Source: Umezawaea endophytica
GTDB lineage: Bacteria > Actinomycetota > Actinomycetes > Mycobacteriales > Pseudonocardiaceae
DNA: 64,000 nucleotides
Assembly (NCBI RefSeq): GCF_025061645.1
Contig: NZ_JANYMP010000002.1
Location: 1-64,000 of the forward strand
Direction of reading: 5' to 3'
Shown: positions 23,876-32,973 of the stretch, in pieces
Layout: each line of letters begins with the position of its first letter
Position numbering within the stretch: the first letter of the stretch is position 1
Notes under the pieces: generated by a model
Database searches by the model: none
What the model was told of the DNA's origin: nothing
The model's input: only the letters and a program-made list of their open reading frames with translations
Made by a program: the position numbers and the translations under genes

Positions 23876-25576
23876 ATGTCGCTCATCACCCGGTTCCAGC
23901 GGTCCCCCGTTGAGCCCGCGACCCCGGACGAGCCGCGCGCCGGGAGCCGGTGGCGGCGCGTCGCGGCACCCGCGACCACCGTGCTGGCGGGCCTGTTCGT
24001 GCTGGTGGCGCTGGTCGCCCCCGCCGACTTCGAGCGGTTCACGCCCGGCGCGTTCCTGCGCGTCCCGGTCGAGGGCCTGCTCGGCGTGGTGCTGGTGCTG
24101 GTCCTGCCGCCGAGGCCCCGCCGGATCGCGGCGGTGGTCGGCGGTGCCGGGCTGGGCCTGCTGCTCGTGGTGAAGGTCATGGACATCGGCTTCGACGCGG
24201 TGCTCTACCGGCCGTTCGACCTGGTCCTGGACTGGCCGCTGCTCGGGCCCGCGGTCGACTACGTCGACGTCACGGTCGGCCGGGTCGCGTCGATCGGCGC
24301 CGTGGTCGCCGTGGTGGCGCTGGTGATCGGGCTGGTCGTCCTGACGACCCGGTCCGTCCTGCGGCTGACCCGCGTCGTGGTCGGCCACCGCACCGCCTCG
24401 ATCCGCGCGGTCGCGCTGCTCGCGGTCGCGTCGATCACCCTCGCCGTGCCCGGTGTGCCGATCTCCTCGGGTGGCGCGGCGGAGTTCGTCTACGACCACG
24501 CGCGAGCGGTGAAGGCGGGGCTGAACGACCGCGAGGAGTTCGCCAAGGAGGCCGCGGTCGACGCGTTCCGCGACACCCCCGGCGCGGAGCTGCTGACCGG
24601 CTTGCGCGGCAAGGACGTCGTGCTGACGTTCGTGGAGAGCTACGGCCGGGACGCGCTGGAGAACCCGGAGATCGCGCCCAAGGTGACCGCGGCGCTCGAC
24701 GCGGGCAGCGCCGAGCTGCGCGCGGCCGGGTACGCGTCCCGCAGCGGCTTCCTGACCTCGCCGACGGCGGGCGGCGGGAGCTGGCTGGCGCAGGCGACGC
24801 TGCTGTCCGGGCTGTGGATCGACAACCAGCAGCGGTACCGCACGCTCGTCGCGAGCGACCGCCTCAGCCTGCCCAGCGCGTTCGGCCGCGCCGACTGGCG
24901 GTCCGTGGGGATCATGCCGGGCATCACGCAGGCCTGGCCGGAAGGCGACTACTTCGGCTACGACCAGATCCGCGCGGGCGGCGACCTCGGCTACCGCGGA
25001 CCGCGCTTCGGCTACGCCACCATGCCCGACCAGTACACGCTGTCCGCGTTCCAGCAGCGCGAGCGCTCCACGCCCGGCCACGCGCCGGTGATGGCCGCGA
25101 TCCCGCTGCTGTCGAGCCACGCGCCGTGGTCGCCCATCCCGGAGGCGGTCGACTGGGACGAGGTCGGCGACGGTTCCACCTACAACTCGATGGTGTCGGG
25201 GACCGACCCGCCCGAAGCCATCTTCGGCCGTGACCCGAGCAGCGTTCGGGCCGACTACGCGAAGTCCGTCGAGTACTCGGTGAAGACCCTGATCTCCTAC
25301 GTGGAGACCTACGGCGACGACGATCTCGTGCTCGTCTTCCTCGGCGACCACCAGCCGGCCCAGGTGGTCACCGGAGCGGACGCGGGCAAGGACGTGCCGA
25401 TCACGATCGTCGCCAAGGACCCCGCCGTGCTGGACCGGGTCGCGGGCTGGGGCTGGGACGACGGGCTCAAGCCCGGTGAGAAGGCGCCCGTCTGGCGGAT
25501 GGACGAGTTCCGCGACAGGTTCCTCACCGCGTTCGGCTCGACCACGCTCAAGACGTCGGCCTCGCCGGAGCACTGA
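23876..25576 (+). CDS. Membrane-anchored sulfatase / phosphoglycerol-transferase-like (LTA-synthase fold) protein
   Basis: The protein has 566 residues; GGAGA ends just before ATG 23876 and AGGAGAGG lies ~10 nt upstream. Four to five hydrophobic segments fill residues ~30-200 and place a large C-terminal domain outside. The domain begins VVLTFVESYGRDALEN at about 244-259, has a Gly/Ser/Thr nucleophile region TSPTAGGGSWLAQ near 294-306, and the family metal motif FLGDHQPAQV near 486-495. This is the alkaline-phosphatase/sulfatase superfamily that includes lipoteichoic-acid synthases. It would transfer or cleave a phospho- or sulfo-ester head group on the outer face. As the terminal gene of the cluster it may move a lipid-linked head group; substrate unknown. 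Confidence 0.85.
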   Translation: MSLITRFQRSPVEPATPDEPRAGSRWRRVAAPATTVLAGLFVLVALVAPADFERFTPGAFLRVPVEGLLGVVLVLVLPPRPRRIAAVVGGAGLGLLLVVKVMDIGFDAVLYRPFDLVLDWPLLGPAVDYVDVTVGRVASIGAVVAVVALVIGLVVLTTRSVLRLTRVVVGHRTASIRAVALLAVASITLAVPGVPISSGGAAEFVYDHARAVKAGLNDREEFAKEAAVDAFRDTPGAELLTGLRGKDVVLTFVESYGRDALENPEIAPKVTAALDAGSAELRAAGYASRSGFLTSPTAGGGSWLAQATLLSGLWIDNQQRYRTLVASDRLSLPSAFGRADWRSVGIMPGITQAWPEGDYFGYDQIRAGGDLGYRGPRFGYATMPDQYTLSAFQQRERSTPGHAPVMAAIPLLSSHAPWSPIPEAVDWDEVGDGSTYNSMVSGTDPPEAIFGRDPSSVRADYAKSVEYSVKTLISYVETYGDDDLVLVFLGDHQPAQVVTGADAGKDVPITIVAKDPAVLDRVAGWGWDDGLKPGEKAPVWRMDEFRDRFLTAFGSTTLKTSASPEH

Positions 25577-25752
25577 CCCGTCCGCGGACGAGCGGTAGCG
25601 CCCGCTGATTCGCTCACCGGTCAAACAGCGGTGGGCGGATCGGTGGGCTGTTAGCGTCGCCGACTAGCTGATCGGGGCGGCTTCGACGTGCCCGGAAACG
25701 CCCGCGGTCGGTGCTGGGGACCATGGTCGGCCGACGCGTGTCTGGTGGATGT

Positions 25753-28653
25753 GTGAGCTGGTCGTTCGGTGTTCTGGGCCCGTTGGACGTGCGGTGCGAC
25801 GGGTGCGCGATCGAGGTGGCCGCCCCGCAGCAGCGCAGGCTGCTGACCGGCCTGCTGCTCAGCGCGGGGCAGGTCGTGTCGGTGGAGAGCCTGCTCGCCC
25901 TGCTGTGGGAGGACGAGCCGCCCGTGAGCGGGCGCAAGGTCGTGCAGGTCTACGCCTCGCAGTTGCGCAGGCTGCTGGCCGGGAGACCCGGCGTGGAGCT
26001 GACCGGGTCGCGGCAGGGCTACCGGCTGGACATCCCGCCGGGCGCGCTGGACCTGGACGCGTTCCGCGACCTCGTGCGCCGCGCGACGGCCACCGCCGAC
26101 CCGGTGGCCGCGGGCGACCTGCTGCGCCGGGCGCTGGGCCTCTGGCGCGGCACGCCCGTGCCCGACCTGCGCCACACCGGTCGCGGCGGGCGGCTGGGCG
26201 AGGCGCTGGAGGAGGAGCGGCTGGGCGCCGTGGAGTACCGCGTCGACGCGGACCTGCGGGCCGCGCGGCACCGCGACCTCGTGCCCGAGTTGACCGCGCT
26301 GGTCGCCGAGCAGCCGCTGCGGGAACGGTTGCGCGGCCAGTTGATGCTCGCCCTGCACCGCTCCGGCCGCCAGGCCGAGGCGCTCAACGCCTTCGCGGAG
26401 GGGAAACGGCTGCTGGCCGACGAACTCGGTCTCGATCCGGGGCAGGAGCTGCGGGCGTTGCACGCCGCCGTGCTGGCGGACGACGTCCCGGTCGAGCCGG
26501 TGACCCCGGTCGTGGTGCGGGAGAGGCACTTCGCGCCGCGGGAACTGCCGGCCAACCCGGCCGTGTTCGTCAACCGCGACCGCGAACGGGAGGTGCTGCT
26601 CGACCTGCTGGCCCGCGCCGAGCACGAGCCGGTCGTGGGCGCGGTCCACGGGCCCGGCGGCCGGGGCAAGTCCGCGCTGGTGCTGCGGGTCGCGCACCTG
26701 GCCGCCGAGCTGTTCCCGGACGGCCAGCTCTACGTCGACCTCCAGGGCTCCACCCCCGGCCGCGAGCCGGTCGAGGCGGCCCAGGTGCTCCAGCACTTCC
26801 TGCGCGCGCTCGGCGCCCCGCCGCTGGCGATCCCCGCCGACCCGGCCGAGGCCGCCGCGCTGTACCGGTCGATGCTCGCGGACCGCCGCGTGCTCGTGGT
26901 GCTGGACAACGCGATCGACGCGACCCAGGTGATCCCGTTGCTGCCCGCGGGGGCGGGCAGCGCGATCCTGGTCACCAGCAGGCGGGTGCTGGCTACCCTG
27001 GACGGCCTGCACCTCGCGCTGGACCCGCTGCCGGAGCACGAGGCCGTCGCGCTGCTCGGCGCGGTGACCGGGCTGGTCGCGGACGACGCGGGCAGGCTCG
27101 CGGCGGCACGGGTGGCGCGGAGCTGCGGCTACCTGCCGCTGGCGCTGCGGATCGCCGCAGCCCGGCTGCGCAGCAGGCCGGACTGGACGCTGGCGTCGCT
27201 GGCCGACCGGCTGGACGACGAGCGGCACCGGCTGGACGAACTGCGGTTCGACGACCTCGCGGTGCGGTCCAGCGTGCGGCTCAGCTTCGAGGAGCTGGTC
27301 CGCGACGGGTCCGAGCGCGGCCGGGTCGCGGCGCACGCGTTCCGGCTGCTGGGGTTGCTGGCCCTGCCGACGGTGCGGCTGCCCGTGGCGGCGGCCCTGC
27401 TGGGGCTCGACCGGATCGAGGCCGAGCGGGCGATCGACCCGCTCGTGGACGCGGGGCTCGTGGACGTGGAGGCGCCGGGGGAGTACCGGATGCACGACCT
27501 GCTCCGGCTGTTCGCGATCGAGCAGGCCGAACGCGACGAGACCGCGGAGGAGCGGGCCGCGGCCGTGGTGCGCGCGCTGACCTACTACCGCGACACGGTC
27601 CACGAGGTGCAGTCGACGTTGCGGCCGTTGGACGTCTCGCACCCGGCCGGGGCGCCGGAGCGGCACGGCGGGATCGAGGGCTGCCTGGCCTGGATGACCG
27701 CCGAGACGCCGAACCTGCTCGTCGCCGCCACGCAGGCCGCGACCCGGCCGGACGGCGGCGTGCTCGCGCTGGAGATCGCGCTGGTGCTCCAGGAACACCT
27801 GTGGAAGCAGGACCTGCACGCCGAGATCGCGTTGACCGGGCGCATCGGCGTGACGGTCGCGGAGCACGGGCTGGAGCCCGGTGCCGAACGGCTCGCGCTG
27901 GTCGTGCGGGCGTTCGCGGACCAGGTCGCGGGCCGCTACGGGCTCGCCCGCGAGCGGTACGAGCGGGCGCTGGCGCTGTCCGAGGACGACCCGCTGGGGC
28001 GGGCGAGGGTGCTGGTCAGCCTGGGTGGGCTGCTGACGAACTACACGGGCCTGCCCGAGGAGGCCGTCCCGCACCTGGACCGGGCGCTGGCGATCCTGGA
28101 CGAGCACGGGGCGCCGGGAGCCGGTGTCGGCACGCTGCACGTGCTGGCCCGCGCGCACCACCTGGCCGGTCGAGGGGCCACGGCGCTGTCGCTGGCCGGG
28201 CACGCGCTGGACCTCGCGCGGGAGCACCACGCCCCGCACAGCATCGCCATCTGCGTGGCCGACCTCGGCCTGCTCTACGGGCACCTCGGCGACCACGACC
28301 GGGCGTTGTCGCTGCTCGACGAGTGCATGGCGCGGGCGCGGGAGGTCGGCAACCGCGAGGACGAGTGGACGACGCTGCTCAGCCGCTCGGAGATCCGGTT
28401 GCGGCAGGGGAACCCGGCCGCGGCGCTGGCCGACGCGAGCGCGTCGCTGGCGATGACCAGCAGGCTCGGCAGCGCGTACGGCCGGGCGGCGGGGCACCGG
28501 CAGACGGCCCGCGCGCTGCTGGCCGAGGGCGACGTCGTCACCGCGGCCTGGCACCAGCGGACCGCGCGGTCGCTGTTCGGAGGGGTGGACGTGCGGCTGC
28601 CCGCGTTCTTCGAGTCGTTCCTCGGCTACCGCGACCCGGTCCTCGTCGACTGA
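25753..28653 (+). CDS. AfsR/SARP-type transcriptional regulator (BTAD, NB-ARC, TPR)
   Basis: The protein has 966 residues; GTG 25753 is preferred because residue 2 onward (SWSFGVLGPLDV) is the normal family start. Order: winged-helix DNA-binding domain (~1-90), bacterial transcriptional activator domain (~95-245, ending LADELGLDPGQELRALH), NB-ARC ATPase with P-loop GPGGRGKSAL near 300 and VLVVLDNA near 380, a winged helix (YRMHDLLRLFAIEQAE near 580), then TPR repeats (~640-960). Such proteins activate secondary-metabolism or developmental genes after nucleotide and ligand sensing. It lies 176 bp behind the sulfatase-like gene on the same strand, so it could regulate the preceding cluster, but nothing in the sequence proves it. 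Confidence 0.9.
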   Translation: MSWSFGVLGPLDVRCDGCAIEVAAPQQRRLLTGLLLSAGQVVSVESLLALLWEDEPPVSGRKVVQVYASQLRRLLAGRPGVELTGSRQGYRLDIPPGALDLDAFRDLVRRATATADPVAAGDLLRRALGLWRGTPVPDLRHTGRGGRLGEALEEERLGAVEYRVDADLRAARHRDLVPELTALVAEQPLRERLRGQLMLALHRSGRQAEALNAFAEGKRLLADELGLDPGQELRALHAAVLADDVPVEPVTPVVVRERHFAPRELPANPAVFVNRDREREVLLDLLARAEHEPVVGAVHGPGGRGKSALVLRVAHLAAELFPDGQLYVDLQGSTPGREPVEAAQVLQHFLRALGAPPLAIPADPAEAAALYRSMLADRRVLVVLDNAIDATQVIPLLPAGAGSAILVTSRRVLATLDGLHLALDPLPEHEAVALLGAVTGLVADDAGRLAAARVARSCGYLPLALRIAAARLRSRPDWTLASLADRLDDERHRLDELRFDDLAVRSSVRLSFEELVRDGSERGRVAAHAFRLLGLLALPTVRLPVAAALLGLDRIEAERAIDPLVDAGLVDVEAPGEYRMHDLLRLFAIEQAERDETAEERAAAVVRALTYYRDTVHEVQSTLRPLDVSHPAGAPERHGGIEGCLAWMTAETPNLLVAATQAATRPDGGVLALEIALVLQEHLWKQDLHAEIALTGRIGVTVAEHGLEPGAERLALVVRAFADQVAGRYGLARERYERALALSEDDPLGRARVLVSLGGLLTNYTGLPEEAVPHLDRALAILDEHGAPGAGVGTLHVLARAHHLAGRGATALSLAGHALDLAREHHAPHSIAICVADLGLLYGHLGDHDRALSLLDECMARAREVGNREDEWTTLLSRSEIRLRQGNPAAALADASASLAMTSRLGSAYGRAAGHRQTARALLAEGDVVTAAWHQRTARSLFGGVDVRLPAFFESFLGYRDPVLVD

Positions 28654-28678
28654 CACCTCACCCTCCCTTCGCGACGGT

Positions 28679-28713
28679 GGGTCGCTCCGGTCCACAGTGG
28701 ACCGGAGCGACCC
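28679..28713. terminator. Bidirectional terminator hairpin
   Basis: A perfect 17-bp inverted repeat (28679-28695 with 28697-28713, GGGTCGCTCCGGTCCAC) has a single-base centre between two convergent genes. There is no T tract, which is common for actinobacterial terminators. Confidence 0.7.
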
Positions 28714-28729
28714 GTTGGCCGTCCCGTTG

Positions 28730-29590
28730 TCAGCCGCAGTGCTCGAAGCCGCTGGTGTAGGACTCCGAGTCCACCGAGCCGCCCCACTTCACGCACTTGT
28801 CGGGAGCCGCCTTGCGGACCGGGCCCGCGTAGTAGGAGTAGTTGCCCGAGTCGGTGGTCCGCGCCCCGCCCTGGACCTCGAGGAAGGCCGAGGAAGCCGA
28901 GGCCGTGCCCAGCTTGGTGTGCTTCATCGTCACGGCGCAGTTGTTGCCGTTGCCCGCGTTGTAGGTCAGGTAGACGCGACCCTTGGTGCCCAGCGCCGCG
29001 GAGTCCACGACCTTGTAGCCGGAGCCGCACACCTCCTCGGCGTCGTACGGGTTGTCGTCGGAACCGCCGCCACCGCAGCTATTGCTGCTCCGGTAGCTCC
29101 TGGTGCCCCAGTAGAGGGCGGTGGTGCCGTTGAACTTCGCCTGCACCGCGGACCCGTCGAGGCGCTCCTCGAAGTGCAGGTGCGCGCCAGTCGAGCCGCC
29201 GGTGTTGCCGACGTTGCCGATGGTCTGCCCGGTGGAGACGCTCTGGCCGACCGACACCCGCTGGGCGGAGAGGTGGGCGTACCGGGTGGTCCAGCCGCCG
29301 CCGTGGTTGATCTCGATCCACTTGCCGTAGCTGGTGGAGCCCTCGTTGGCGACGCGGCTCACCGTGCCGGAGGAGGACGCGACCACGGCGTCGCCCTCGT
29401 CGTTCGCCCGGTTGAAGTCCACCGCGTTGGCCGGGCTGTGGTTGGTGCGGGTCTGGCCGTCCCAGGTCTGGGCGCAGGGGAACGGGAGTTGGAAGTTCGG
29501 GGCCGCCGCGGCCGTCCCGGAGCCGACGGCCACGCCGCCGACGCTGACCAGCAGGCCGATGCCCGCCGCTACGATCTTGTTGAGCCTCAT
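28730..29590 (-). CDS. Secreted M23-family peptidoglycan endopeptidase
   Basis: The protein has 286 residues. ATG 29590 opens a signal peptide (KIVAAGIGLLVSVGGVAVGSG, cleavage after AAAA near 30). The M23 (lysostaphin/beta-lytic) domain shows the first zinc ligands in NHSPANAVDFN (His and Asp), then ARYAHLS-like TTRYAHLS and the HLHFEE motif near 141-146, completing the zinc site. A Ser/Gly linker leads to a ~95-residue C-terminal domain with two cysteines near DEVCGSGY and EHCG, probably a wall- or sugar-binding module. It should cleave peptide cross-links in peptidoglycan outside the cell. It is followed 52 bp upstream by the NlpC/P60 gene in the same direction. Confidence 0.92.
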   Translation of the reverse strand: MRLNKIVAAGIGLLVSVGGVAVGSGTAAAAPNFQLPFPCAQTWDGQTRTNHSPANAVDFNRANDEGDAVVASSSGTVSRVANEGSTSYGKWIEINHGGGWTTRYAHLSAQRVSVGQSVSTGQTIGNVGNTGGSTGAHLHFEERLDGSAVQAKFNGTTALYWGTRSYRSSNSCGGGGSDDNPYDAEEVCGSGYKVVDSAALGTKGRVYLTYNAGNGNNCAVTMKHTKLGTASASSAFLEVQGGARTTDSGNYSYYAGPVRKAAPDKCVKWGGSVDSESYTSGFEHCG

Positions 29591-29642
29591 GCTTTCCAGC
29601 CCCCATCTGTGGTCCCGGCGCTTCCGGGACCGCTCGGTCGGA

Positions 29643-30782
29643 TCAGTCGATGTAGCGGACGGCGTGGGCCGTCCAGGAGCCGCGGCCGTAGGTGCCGCGG
29701 ATGTGGACGCTGTTGCCGTCACGGGGAGGAGCGGCTTCGAGGATCTGGTCGTCGCCGAGGTAGAGCGCGACGTGCGTGGTGGTGTTGCGGTCGTCGCCGT
29801 CGCCCCAGAAGATCAGGTCGCCGGGCTGGAGCTGGGTGAGCGGGACGAAGTGCCGCGACTTGTACTGCGCGGTGGTGTTCGCGCCGATGTCGATCCCGGC
29901 GCCCTTCCAGAACGCGTACAGCGTGAAGCCGGAGCAGTCGAAACCGCGGCGGTCGTAGTCGTCGCCGTTGGCCGGGTTGTTGTCCGGGTAGTGGTGGATG
30001 CCGTACGACGGACCGCCCTTGCCACCCGCGCCCCAGGAGTACAGGAGCCCCTTGCCCATCTGGGACTTCGCCGCCGCGATGACGCGGTCGACCTTCTGCT
30101 GGCGGGTGCCCGTGGTCGGGCCCGCCGGACCGGTGTTGCGGCCGTGGGTGTTGGTGCCGCCGTCCCCGCCGCCGGGGCGCAGGCCGTCGACGTCGCAGCG
30201 CGGGAGGCCCTTGACGAAGCCGGTGACGCCGGTCTTCACGTACTCGTCGGGCACCCACAGGTCGTCCGTGGTGTGGTCCCAGATGGAGCCGCCGGACAGC
30301 GCCTGGCAGTCGACCGGGACCGACTGGCCCGCGCGGTACTTGTCGACGACCGCGCCGGGGGCGGTGGCCGCGCCACCCTTCTTCGTGCGCCCGTTGAGGT
30401 CCGCCTTCGCCGGGTAGGACTTGGGGACGGCGCACTCACCCATCACCATCCCGGTGGAGTCGGTGTCGACGTAGGCGTCCGGGATCCACAGGCCGTCGTC
30501 GGTCAGGTCCCAGATGTCGCTGCCGCCGTAGCTGGGCCCGCGGTCCTGGCAGACCAGCGTGACCGGGCTGCCCGCCGGGTACACGTCGGCGATCCGCCTG
30601 CTGCCGACCGCGACGTCGGGGTCCTTGACGGTCCGACCGTCCAGGGTGGTCTTGACCTGGTAGGTGCGTTCCTCGGCCGCCGAGGCGGAGCCGGTGGTGG
30701 CCCCCGTCGCCGCGCAGGCGAAGGCGAGGGCCAGCAGGCCGGTGGCGGCGCGCCTCAGCGCGGTGGACGTGCGGGTCAGCAT
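29643..30782 (-). CDS. Secreted NlpC/P60 cell-wall hydrolase with SH3-like repeats
   Basis: The protein has 379 residues with GAGGAG 5 nt before ATG 30782. It has a signal peptide (LRRAATGLLALAFACAATG, cleavage near SASA, ~35). Two similar ~85-residue repeats (~40-120 and ~125-205), each with a D-L-W-x-P-D-x-Y-V signature, look like bacterial SH3 wall-binding modules. A Gly/Pro-rich linker precedes the NlpC/P60 domain with catalytic Cys at about 283 (FDCSGF) and His at about 337 (THVALYLG). These enzymes cut gamma-D-Glu-diamino-acid bonds in peptide stems. It pairs with the M23 enzyme downstream and is divergent from a beta-lactamase-like hydrolase. Confidence 0.92.
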   Translation of the reverse strand: MLTRTSTALRRAATGLLALAFACAATGATTGSASAAEERTYQVKTTLDGRTVKDPDVAVGSRRIADVYPAGSPVTLVCQDRGPSYGGSDIWDLTDDGLWIPDAYVDTDSTGMVMGECAVPKSYPAKADLNGRTKKGGAATAPGAVVDKYRAGQSVPVDCQALSGGSIWDHTTDDLWVPDEYVKTGVTGFVKGLPRCDVDGLRPGGGDGGTNTHGRNTGPAGPTTGTRQQKVDRVIAAAKSQMGKGLLYSWGAGGKGGPSYGIHHYPDNNPANGDDYDRRGFDCSGFTLYAFWKGAGIDIGANTTAQYKSRHFVPLTQLQPGDLIFWGDGDDRNTTTHVALYLGDDQILEAAPPRDGNSVHIRGTYGRGSWTAHAVRYID

Positions 30783-31062
30783 CGTTCTCCTCGGGGGGAG
30801 CCGTGGTCTTCCCGGTGAGCGGGTGTCCAGCCGAACCGGTCGGCCGGACAGCGCGAACTCTGGGCCACCGCGGTCGGAGAACGCATAGGTGTCGGTAAAC
30901 CAGCAGGTGGAAAGCGTGTTCCGGGTTGTGCGGACGCTCTCGGGGTTGTGCGGGAGTTGTGCGAAATGGGCAAGATCACCCGGAGCGCGTGCGTTCGAAC
31001 GGGTGAATTCCCCTACGGTCTCCCGAAGTAGCCGTTTCCATCATTCGGGGGAGAGTCCGAGC

Positions 31063-32496
31063 TTGTTCCAACGCAAAATGCTGACCTTGACGGCCGCCGC
31101 GGCACTGGTCTGCGGGACCACGGTGGCGCTGACCACCACGGCCGCCGCGGGTCCCGACGCGTCGGTGAGCAACCAGCTCGCCGAGCGGCTGCGGGCCGCG
31201 ATCTCCGCTCAGGACTTCAAGGACGTGCTGGACGTGACGCCGCCCGTGAGCGGCGTGGCGGCGCGGGCCGCGCGGAAGGTGGGCGCGCCGGAGAAGTACG
31301 ACGTGACCACCGCCGACGTGGCCGCGCGGATCGCCGCGGCGGCCGAGCCGAAGCCGTTGCACCAGGCACCCAACCTGGACGCGGCGGTCATCGAGCTCGA
31401 CGACCTCGGCCGTCCGACCGCCATGGCCGACGTCCTCTTCAGCCCGCGGTACCCGAACGGCGTCGTGGTGCCCTTGAGCAAGAGCACCCTGGCGACCGAC
31501 CAGGTGCGCTACCGCTGGTGGGACGACGACGAGTGGGACGCCAACGGCGGGCAGGGCACCAGGGACGTGCTCGCCGGGCGGGAGGGGGCGTCGATCGACT
31601 TCTCCTCGCCGTACCCGGCGTCGGTGCTCAAGCTGATGGTCGGCTTCGGCGTGCTCAGCCTGGCGGACCAGGGGCGCGTGTCCCTGGACGCGAACTACGT
31701 CTACGAGCCGACGGTGGCGAACGCGTCCTGCGGGACCGCGTCCACCAAGCCGATCCGGCAGTACTTCGACGAGATGATCACCCTGTCGAAGAACGAGTCG
31801 ACGTGCGCGCTGATCAAGATGCTGCACGACCTCGGGGCGTGGGACCAGGTCAACCAGGGGTTCGTCGACCTCGGCCTGCCGACGCTCATGGTGACCGGCA
31901 CCAACCCCGCCAACGGCGGCCGGTGGATCGGCGCGAACATGAGCTCCATCGACACCGCGAAGCTCCTGCTCCTGGTCAACGGCGGCCCCGGCACGCTGTG
32001 GACCACGACGGCGGGCAAGCGGGTCACCCGTGACGCGCTGAGCCCGTCCTCACGCGAGCTGTTCGCCAGGACGTTGGCCGACCAGGGCCACAACGAGATG
32101 CTGTCCACCACCAACTGGTGCGGCCGCGGCTACCCGGCTCCGGGCATCCCGCAGGTCACGCCGAAGCGCTGGGTCGACCCGGCCACCGGTCACGTCACCG
32201 CGGGCGGCGCCGTCTACGACCGGGACACCCGGCCGTGCGACGCGGCGGCCGAGGTCACGTTCGCGCACAAGACCGGCTGGGTGGACACCACCGGCAGTGA
32301 CGCGGGCATCGTGCGCTCGCTGCCGGGGGCGAAGAACCGCCACTACGTGGTCGCCGTGTTCTCGAACCTGGGGACCGACTACGTCGACGTGAACCGCCCC
32401 GCCGACAGCCCCGGCACGTTCCCGGTGCTCTACACCGAGAAGTACGGGAAGCTCGGCAAGGCCATCGACGGGATCGTCGCGGGCCTGCGCGGCTGA
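31063..32496 (+). CDS. Secreted serine beta-lactamase-like hydrolase
   Basis: The protein has 477 residues from TTG 31063, chosen because GGGGGAGAG lies 7 nt upstream; ATG 31078 is the alternative. It has a signal peptide (MLTLTAAAALVCGTTVALTTT). The class A beta-lactamase/penicillin-recognising fold is indicated by S-x-x-K at Ser187-Lys190 (ASVLKL), an S-x-N-like stretch (SKNEST) about 50 residues later, and K-T-G at about 403-405 (HKTGW). It is longer than class A enzymes (~290) because of a ~150-residue N-terminal region. It could be a D,D-peptidase or beta-lactamase; the clustering with two wall hydrolases favours a wall role. Confidence 0.85.
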   Translation: MFQRKMLTLTAAAALVCGTTVALTTTAAAGPDASVSNQLAERLRAAISAQDFKDVLDVTPPVSGVAARAARKVGAPEKYDVTTADVAARIAAAAEPKPLHQAPNLDAAVIELDDLGRPTAMADVLFSPRYPNGVVVPLSKSTLATDQVRYRWWDDDEWDANGGQGTRDVLAGREGASIDFSSPYPASVLKLMVGFGVLSLADQGRVSLDANYVYEPTVANASCGTASTKPIRQYFDEMITLSKNESTCALIKMLHDLGAWDQVNQGFVDLGLPTLMVTGTNPANGGRWIGANMSSIDTAKLLLLVNGGPGTLWTTTAGKRVTRDALSPSSRELFARTLADQGHNEMLSTTNWCGRGYPAPGIPQVTPKRWVDPATGHVTAGGAVYDRDTRPCDAAAEVTFAHKTGWVDTTGSDAGIVRSLPGAKNRHYVVAVFSNLGTDYVDVNRPADSPGTFPVLYTEKYGKLGKAIDGIVAGLRG

Positions 32497-32512
32497 GGTC
32501 GTCCACGTGAGG

Positions 32513-32543
32513 AAGCCCGCCGACTCCCGTCGGCGGGCTTTTT
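32513..32543. terminator. Intrinsic terminator after the serine hydrolase
   Basis: A 12-bp perfect stem (32513-32524 with 32529-32540, AAGCCCGCCGAC) has a TCCC loop followed by TTT. It sits 16 bp after the stop and between convergent genes. Confidence 0.85.
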
Positions 32544-32549
32544 CGTCTC

Positions 32550-32870
32550 CTAGACGGCCATCTCGCCCAGTTCGGACCACTCCTCGCCGGGGACCTTGAA
32601 GTTCACGATCCGCGGCGTGGCCACCAGGTACGGCGGCAGGGTCTTGCGGGCGGTCTGGAAGTGGTCGGAGCCGACGTGCGCGGCGCCCGCGTCGTCGTCC
32701 CGGAACGCTTCCACGATGACGTACTCGGTCGGGTCGTCGACGCTGCGGGACCAGTCGAACCACAGGCAGCCGGGCTCGGCGCGGGTCGCCTCGGTGAACT
32801 CGCGGGCGATCTCCGGCCAGTCGTCGGCGTGCTCGGGCTTGACCCGGAACTTGGCCGTGATGAAGATCAT
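32550..32870 (-). CDS. Antibiotic biosynthesis monooxygenase (ABM / YgiN-like) domain protein
   Basis: The protein has 106 residues from ATG 32870, with GAGGAGAG directly upstream; a start 36 nt earlier lacks a site. The dimeric ferredoxin-like ABM fold is recognisable from IFITAKFRVKPEHADDW, REFTEATRAEPGCLWFDW (with E-P-G-C-L) and a central Y-V-I-V-E-A-F-R-D-D-D-A strand. Relatives act on quinones or small aromatics or simply detoxify. It lies 103 bp after a TetR gene on the same strand, so it may be that regulator's target. Confidence 0.88.
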   Translation of the reverse strand: MIFITAKFRVKPEHADDWPEIAREFTEATRAEPGCLWFDWSRSVDDPTEYVIVEAFRDDDAGAAHVGSDHFQTARKTLPPYLVATPRIVNFKVPGEEWSELGEMAV

Positions 32871-32973
32871 GACTCTCCTCGGGGTGGTGCCGTGGTGGCC
32901 GGTCATCGACCCTAATCGCCGCGAGCGGCCGGTGCCCGGTTCGCCGGAGCGCGTGCCGGTGGGTGACGAGGTC

